DNA of 64,000 nt from Acanthosoma haemorrhoidale. Its lineage: Eukaryota > Arthropoda > Insecta > Hemiptera > Acanthosomatidae. Shown here piece after piece: positions 59,791 through 64,000 of the stretch (its first letter is position 1; the number at the start of each line of letters is the position of its first letter). The translations under genes were made by a program, and so were the position numbers. The stretch spans positions 111,219,139 through 111,283,138 of the forward strand of contig OV884011.1 in the NCBI GenBank assembly GCA_930367205.1, written 5' to 3'. Under the pieces are notes generated by a model. It ran no database searches. It saw only the letters and a program-made list of their open reading frames with translations, and was not told where the DNA came from.

Positions 59791-62329
59791 TCCAACTTTC
59801 ATAAAAAAAGCACTTGTATAAGTCGAAATTAAAATGAATACTTCATCATTCAAATATAGATACTAAAAAATTGTATTTTACTACATTATCTATTTTGTCA
59901 ATTAAAGTAATAAAAGTAAACATAAATATAAAAGTGCCGATACTCTAAGGTGAATGCCTTTATTTACATCAGGAAATATTGTCAATAATACTGCCTGAGC
60001 AGGATGTGCTTGTTTTGGTTTTAGCTCGTTGGAATAATATTGCCATTGTGGAATTGGCTTTTGTTTTTTCTCAACACAGTAAAATCTTCTAAGATTGATT
60101 TACGACTAACTTTTAAATAAAATTGTAGAGTGGTAGCTGTGTATCCACCCTTGTTTCAATGATATTTTCGTTTTCTTTTGTCATAAATAACCTGTGCGCT
60201 TCTTATTTCCTCCCTTATCCATTATCATATTGATTACTTAATCTGGATAAAAAACGGAGTAGATTTGGTTTTGGGGCTCCAGAAAGCTCACGCTTTTTGC
60301 ATCTGAATACTTATTAAGAATGGCAACCTCTCTTTATCAAACGGCAATACTTGCTCCAGAAATTTCTCCACCAAGCCTTGTTCACTATGAGCCCACCATG
60401 AACTTGTGCCCTCATTCCAACAAAATATCTTGATATATAACCTCTACCCCTCCCCATTTTTCTCTCCTGGAATAACAATCAATAGAACTCCTAATTTTGT
60501 AATCCCTTCTTCATCAATTTATTCTTTTCTCTCAACCCAACTCTAGTTAGAGGTAACTAACTAGTTCATGAGCTATCCCATTCTGCAAATTCTGTATTTA
60601 ACATTTAATTTGTTCTGTTTATTCTATAATATTTACAAATCATGCAGAAGTTGGCAGCCATTATCACAAAAACGTGTATTTAACACGTTACTCAACTGTA
60701 CCAACTATACCAAACTGTGGCCAAATAAATTTTTTAATTGTTATTCACAGTATAGGAGACTTATGCCACAGAATAACGTTTATTTACAAATTTCATTTCA
60801 TTAATGGTACTGATACATGGTACAAAATAGATTGATTCAATCCCAAGGGAATTTCCCTTCATAGGAGGAGTGAGTATCGGTGACTGAAAATAGTTACCGA
60901 TTGTTTGTTGAGAGAAGTTGCTTCTTCAGAAATGGGGTGCGTATATATTTGCCTAGCTAAGTGTGGACTAGGTCACAGAAACATCTGCTAGCAACCTAAC
61001 CATATGCGTATCTTACCTCCTCCATGGAAAGGAAGTTCCATTATTATGTTTGAATCTGACTTCAATACATTAATAGGTTAATTTGAAATGTGTTTTATTA
61101 TAAACATATTCCTTGGCTTGCCACATTATTTGATTTGACATAAAAAGAATTTTCGACACTTAAAGCTGCCATCTTCAGGTGCTATGCAGGAAAAGAGGGG
61201 AAATCGATAAACTCGTTGATAATTATTGTAATCAAAAAGCAAACTCATTTCAATAGACTATTTATTTATATGTTTATTGTACATTTATTTCCTGAAGACT
61301 TGGCTGTTGAATGTAATAATATGCCATAACGCAAGAACTTGATACGAATAATTCTGCTGATCTAAAAATATACAGCAAAACTGTTTCTTTGACAAATAAT
61401 CCTAAATATTTTTTGAAAATAGATAAAAATAATAACATGTTACTTTGAAAGTAAATAATTAAGGATTTCGAAATTAAATGTTGAGAGCCGCATAGAAATC
61501 CCCTGTTTAATATTTTTTTAACCGCTTTTGATAACCCATTTCGTTAATATTTTAGCTACTTAGATTTTCTTTTACTTGGCAATTTTCATTGGTTAGTCGG
61601 GTTTAACCAATAAAGTATTTTCAGTCAACAGTACAGAGTTGTTTTTTTTCACAATCATAAGCATTTTTTATAAATAAGCATTTAAGAAACTCAAAATACT
61701 CCCCACAGTACTCCTTTAAAACCCTACAATATTTAAGAAATAAAACGTCTCATCTCTGCTTCATTAATAATATTCAAGTTTCATTAAAAATAATCCAATA
61801 AGTACTAATACAAACAAAGTACAGATATTAACAAGTTATAATTACGTATTAGTCTAATTATGTAGTTAAACAGTTAAATAAAATACTGTGACTACACTCT
61901 GTGAAAAAAACAAAATTTTCCAGGTCAGAGTCGTTGCAGTTATTTCTTTTTATTTATACATTGCTATTCAACATTTGTCCCGTACATCTTCAGAACTAAA
62001 AACTCTACATGTAAAATAACATTAAATACTTTTTTATTTATGTTTAAAATATTGAATATTTTCGTAATCATTAATAAACAGACCGATAAATGATATAATT
62101 TCTGAAAATAATTGTACCGCGCTTCTATTACTGCATACCAAATCGGTAAAATCTATGCGAAGTTTAATAAAAATTTAAAATGGTAACTAATATAACATTG
62201 ATACACATAAAAGTTACATACAAAATTACAAAAAAACAAAACATTTCTACACTTTCCAAAAAAAAACGAAGTAATATTGTGCTGGGGGAAGAAATACATC
62301 TTTTCCCCTTAGACAGTAAAAGATCTAGA
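59791..62329. other. Non-coding stretch
   Basis: AT-rich; no gene recognised. Confidence 0.6.
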
Positions 62330-62513
62330 AGTTAAGGTTCGGACGTCGTAGGCAGCCAGCCTAATCCTTAAGTCATCGGGATGTAAACATCCCGAATGTA
62401 TTTAGAGAGGCTTTAAAAGCTCAAATAAAAACAGTCTTGTGACAACTCTCGTTCAGTAACTACATTCAACCTCTTTCCTTTTTCTTCTCGTTTTTCGTTG
62501 ACGATCGTTAACT
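62330..62513 (+). repeat. 5' LTR of a Ty3/gypsy element (left end tentative)
   Basis: The right edge is fixed by the primer site. Proposed ends AGTTAA (62330) and TTAACT (62513) are perfect 6-bp inverses, like the AG...CT/TT ends of some insect gypsy-type LTRs. Inside are a perfect 9-bp hairpin at 62376-62395 (TCGGGATGT/ACATCCCGA), a TTTAAAAG TATA-like box and AATAAA at 62424-62429. An alternative left end is the TGTGCTGGGG at 62278. Confidence 0.55.
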
Positions 62514-62530
62514 GGTGCCGAAACCCGGGA
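62513..62530 (+). other. Primer-binding site complementary to tRNA-Phe
   Basis: TGGTGCCGAAACCCGGGA is the exact complement of the conserved 3' end of animal cytosolic tRNA-Phe including CCA. It follows the LTR directly and sets the element's orientation. Confidence 0.85.
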
Positions 62531-62621
62531 GCGGAGTGGGTTCGAGTCATTAACGTGCGAGTTGGTTTTTGTTTTTTTTTTCCTTCTTATTCACTTTCGT
62601 GTGATTTAATTAAAGTAGGTA

Positions 62622-63791
62622 ATGGTGGAATTGCGGCCGGCAGCGTTTGAAGTTCCACAGTTACCTAAAGAAACCATGGCTGAAGCCCATGCGAACACAC
62701 TGGCGTGGATGAAGGTGCGGGCAGTGACGTCACAGGACATGAGGAAAATGATCTCAGACCTCGAAAAATTTTCTGGGGAAATAGGTGAGTTAAATCATTT
62801 TCTCAAAGGTGGAGATAGGATTATGGAGAGGATACAAGCCAAGATGGACGAAGGGTTACTCGACCCAGGTGACGCTAAGTCAATAAAGGCAGACCTGGTG
62901 TGCAGGGTGAAAAGGAAGGTGCTGAACCTGATACAGGCGGACGAGGAAACCCCGTGGGAGATAGTAAAGACGAGACTGAAAAAAGCATATGGGGGGGGAC
63001 GATGGACCCCAGAGGAGGATATATTCCAAATGTTTCGAGAAATGAAATCTCCGAGACAGAATAGTGGACAGTATGCTGCAGTCCTGGTTGTCCGCTACAA
63101 TAAAATAAATGAGAAAATGAGGGAGACAACTAGCGCCGATGAAGTGGAGGGCAGGATGGGATTCCTGTCAACAATCTTAAAGGTACAATTAGCGAAGGAG
63201 ACGGGAAGGAAGGAAGGGTTCCCTAATGAGCGATCGTTCCTCGAATGCGCCCAGGCGATGATAGATGCTAGCGCAAGGGAAGAAGAAGTAAAAATGAACG
63301 AAGATGACAACGATTGGAGCCAGATCCCATATAGGAGAAACAGGACCCCAAAAGCAGTGTGGAGGAGACAGGAAACGCCGTTTGCCGGTAGAGACAGGGG
63401 AGCGACAAGAGAGAGAAGATTGGGAGTGACGAGGCCTAGGTACGCACCTCGGAAAGAAGAAAGGAAATGTCATGGTTGTGGAAAGACGGGCCATCTGGTA
63501 GCTCAGTGCCCTCGCACTAAGTGCTTTGAGTGTGGGGAAGAAGGACACATAGCAAGACAATGTCCATACTTGTTTCGTAGAAGGGAATTTCACAAAGCAG
63601 AACCAATGGAGGTGAACAACCAGGAAATCCGGGAGAGGCGGAGCGCGACACCAAGAGAAATTGGATCATCGGGCGACGAGTCATCAGGGACGTCGGAGAC
63701 AGACGGAGAGGAGTCGAAGCGCAGCGGGAGCAGACGACGAGAGTGGCAGAAGAATCCCTCGCGCAGATGGGAGCGGCGTACGGAGGCCTGA
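62622..63791 (+). CDS. gag: Gag of a Ty3/gypsy LTR retrotransposon
   Basis: This is an intact 389-codon frame starting at the first ATG, 92 bp after the primer site. It encodes a Gag polyprotein: an N-terminal helical capsid-like region, then a basic Arg-rich segment (about residues 245-282), then two zinc knuckles of C-x2-C-x4-H-x4-C type at residues 283-296 and 301-314, which bind RNA in such elements. The C-terminus is Ser/Glu/Arg-rich. The composition is much less AT-biased than the surroundings, and no internal stop is present, so the copy looks young. The frame ends at a TGA (63789-63791), after which the same frame continues into the protease. Gag packages the element RNA into virus-like particles in the cytoplasm. 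Confidence 0.92.
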   Translation: MVELRPAAFEVPQLPKETMAEAHANTLAWMKVRAVTSQDMRKMISDLEKFSGEIGELNHFLKGGDRIMERIQAKMDEGLLDPGDAKSIKADLVCRVKRKVLNLIQADEETPWEIVKTRLKKAYGGGRWTPEEDIFQMFREMKSPRQNSGQYAAVLVVRYNKINEKMRETTSADEVEGRMGFLSTILKVQLAKETGRKEGFPNERSFLECAQAMIDASAREEEVKMNEDDNDWSQIPYRRNRTPKAVWRRQETPFAGRDRGATRERRLGVTRPRYAPRKEERKCHGCGKTGHLVAQCPRTKCFECGEEGHIARQCPYLFRRREFHKAEPMEVNNQEIRERRSATPREIGSSGDESSGTSETDGEESKRSGSRRREWQKNPSRRWERRTEA

Positions 63792-64000
63792 GGAGAGTGG
63801 CAGCAGAGAGGCGACCGCATCCTAAGGTGCAATACAGTGCGGGAAAGGATGTGTGGTTTGCCAATTATCGAGTTCGGGAAGGGGGAGAGGTGCCTCATTG
63901 ATACTGGCAGCACCAATACAATAATATCTCGTGGTGCGTTAGAGAGGTTGCGTAGAGGAGAGAGGGCACACCAGATCAAGGTATGTAAGTGTAAATTACT
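63792..64000 (+). CDS. pol: Start of pol: retropepsin-type protease, cut by the window edge
   Basis: Directly after the gag TGA, in the same frame, reading continues without a stop to the window edge (69 codons). It contains GLPIIEFGKGERCLIDTGST, with the aspartic-protease active-site triad DTG at 63900-63908, preceded by a hydrophobic strand as in retropepsins. The protease would cleave the Gag-Pol polyprotein. How it is translated is open: readthrough of the UGA, frameshifting from the overlapping +1 frame (open to about 63900), or a mutated sense codon. Reverse transcriptase and integrase should follow beyond the window. Confidence 0.85.

Noticed and set aside
63189..63979. Minus-strand open frames of 115-134 codons opposite gag and pol
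   Set aside because: Shadows of the GC-richer gag/pol coding strand.
1..64000. CRISPR arrays, bacterial operons, prophage
   Set aside because: No regularly spaced short repeats with unique spacers and no prokaryotic gene organisation; the window is eukaryotic.

Overview
This window looks like AT-rich animal nuclear DNA, most likely from an insect or another arthropod. It has no operons, no bacterial-type gene density and no recognisable tRNA or rRNA genes. It does have spliced small exons separated by introns of 0.1 to about 7 kb, many decayed transposable elements of typical arthropod families (Jockey-like LINEs, mariner, hAT, Ty3/gypsy LTR elements) and simple repeats. I cannot name the species.

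The main host gene is on the minus strand between about 40.0 and 18.9 kb. Seven exons from 26.1 to 18.95 kb encode six consecutive Kazal-like domains and a C-terminal tail. Every internal intron is phase 1, so the exons are symmetric and the reading frame runs continuously to a stop and polyadenylation signals. Three smaller exons upstream (27.1, 33.7 and 40.0 kb) join in the same phase and probably give an N-terminal extension; the exon with the start codon and signal peptide was not found. All six domains lack the fourth Kazal cysteine (and the second, its usual partner), leaving an invariant spacing of 14 residues between the third and fifth cysteines. This is the most unusual host feature here.

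Two other candidate host exons stand alone: a GC-rich promoter-like block with a first coding exon on the plus strand at 43.36 to 43.44 kb, and a possible minus-strand exon at 7.70 to 7.82 kb.

The rest is mostly mobile DNA. 10.8 to 11.1 kb: a mariner transposase fragment. 12.9 to 16.0 kb: a decayed gypsy-type LTR element with a lysine-tRNA-like primer site, an Asn/Lys-rich coiled-coil gag relic and a tandem array of units of about 150 bp. 16.6 to 17.7 kb: the 5' part of a Jockey-like LINE. 18.5 kb: a hAT-type MITE with a perfect 8-bp target duplication. 24.5 kb: an LTR relic inside a Kazal intron. 30.0 to 30.9 kb: a deleted hAT element. 44.1 kb: a tiny mariner MITE. 46.3 to 51.5 kb: a cluster of 5'-truncated Jockey-like LINE copies. 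62.3 kb to the right edge: a younger Ty3/gypsy element with LTR, a phenylalanine-tRNA primer site, an intact gag with two CCHC knuckles, and a protease frame that follows gag in the same frame after a single UGA.

Together this is one multi-exon secreted-type cysteine-rich gene embedded in transposon-rich DNA. Most of the remaining sequence is non-coding and AT-rich, and I see no gene in it.
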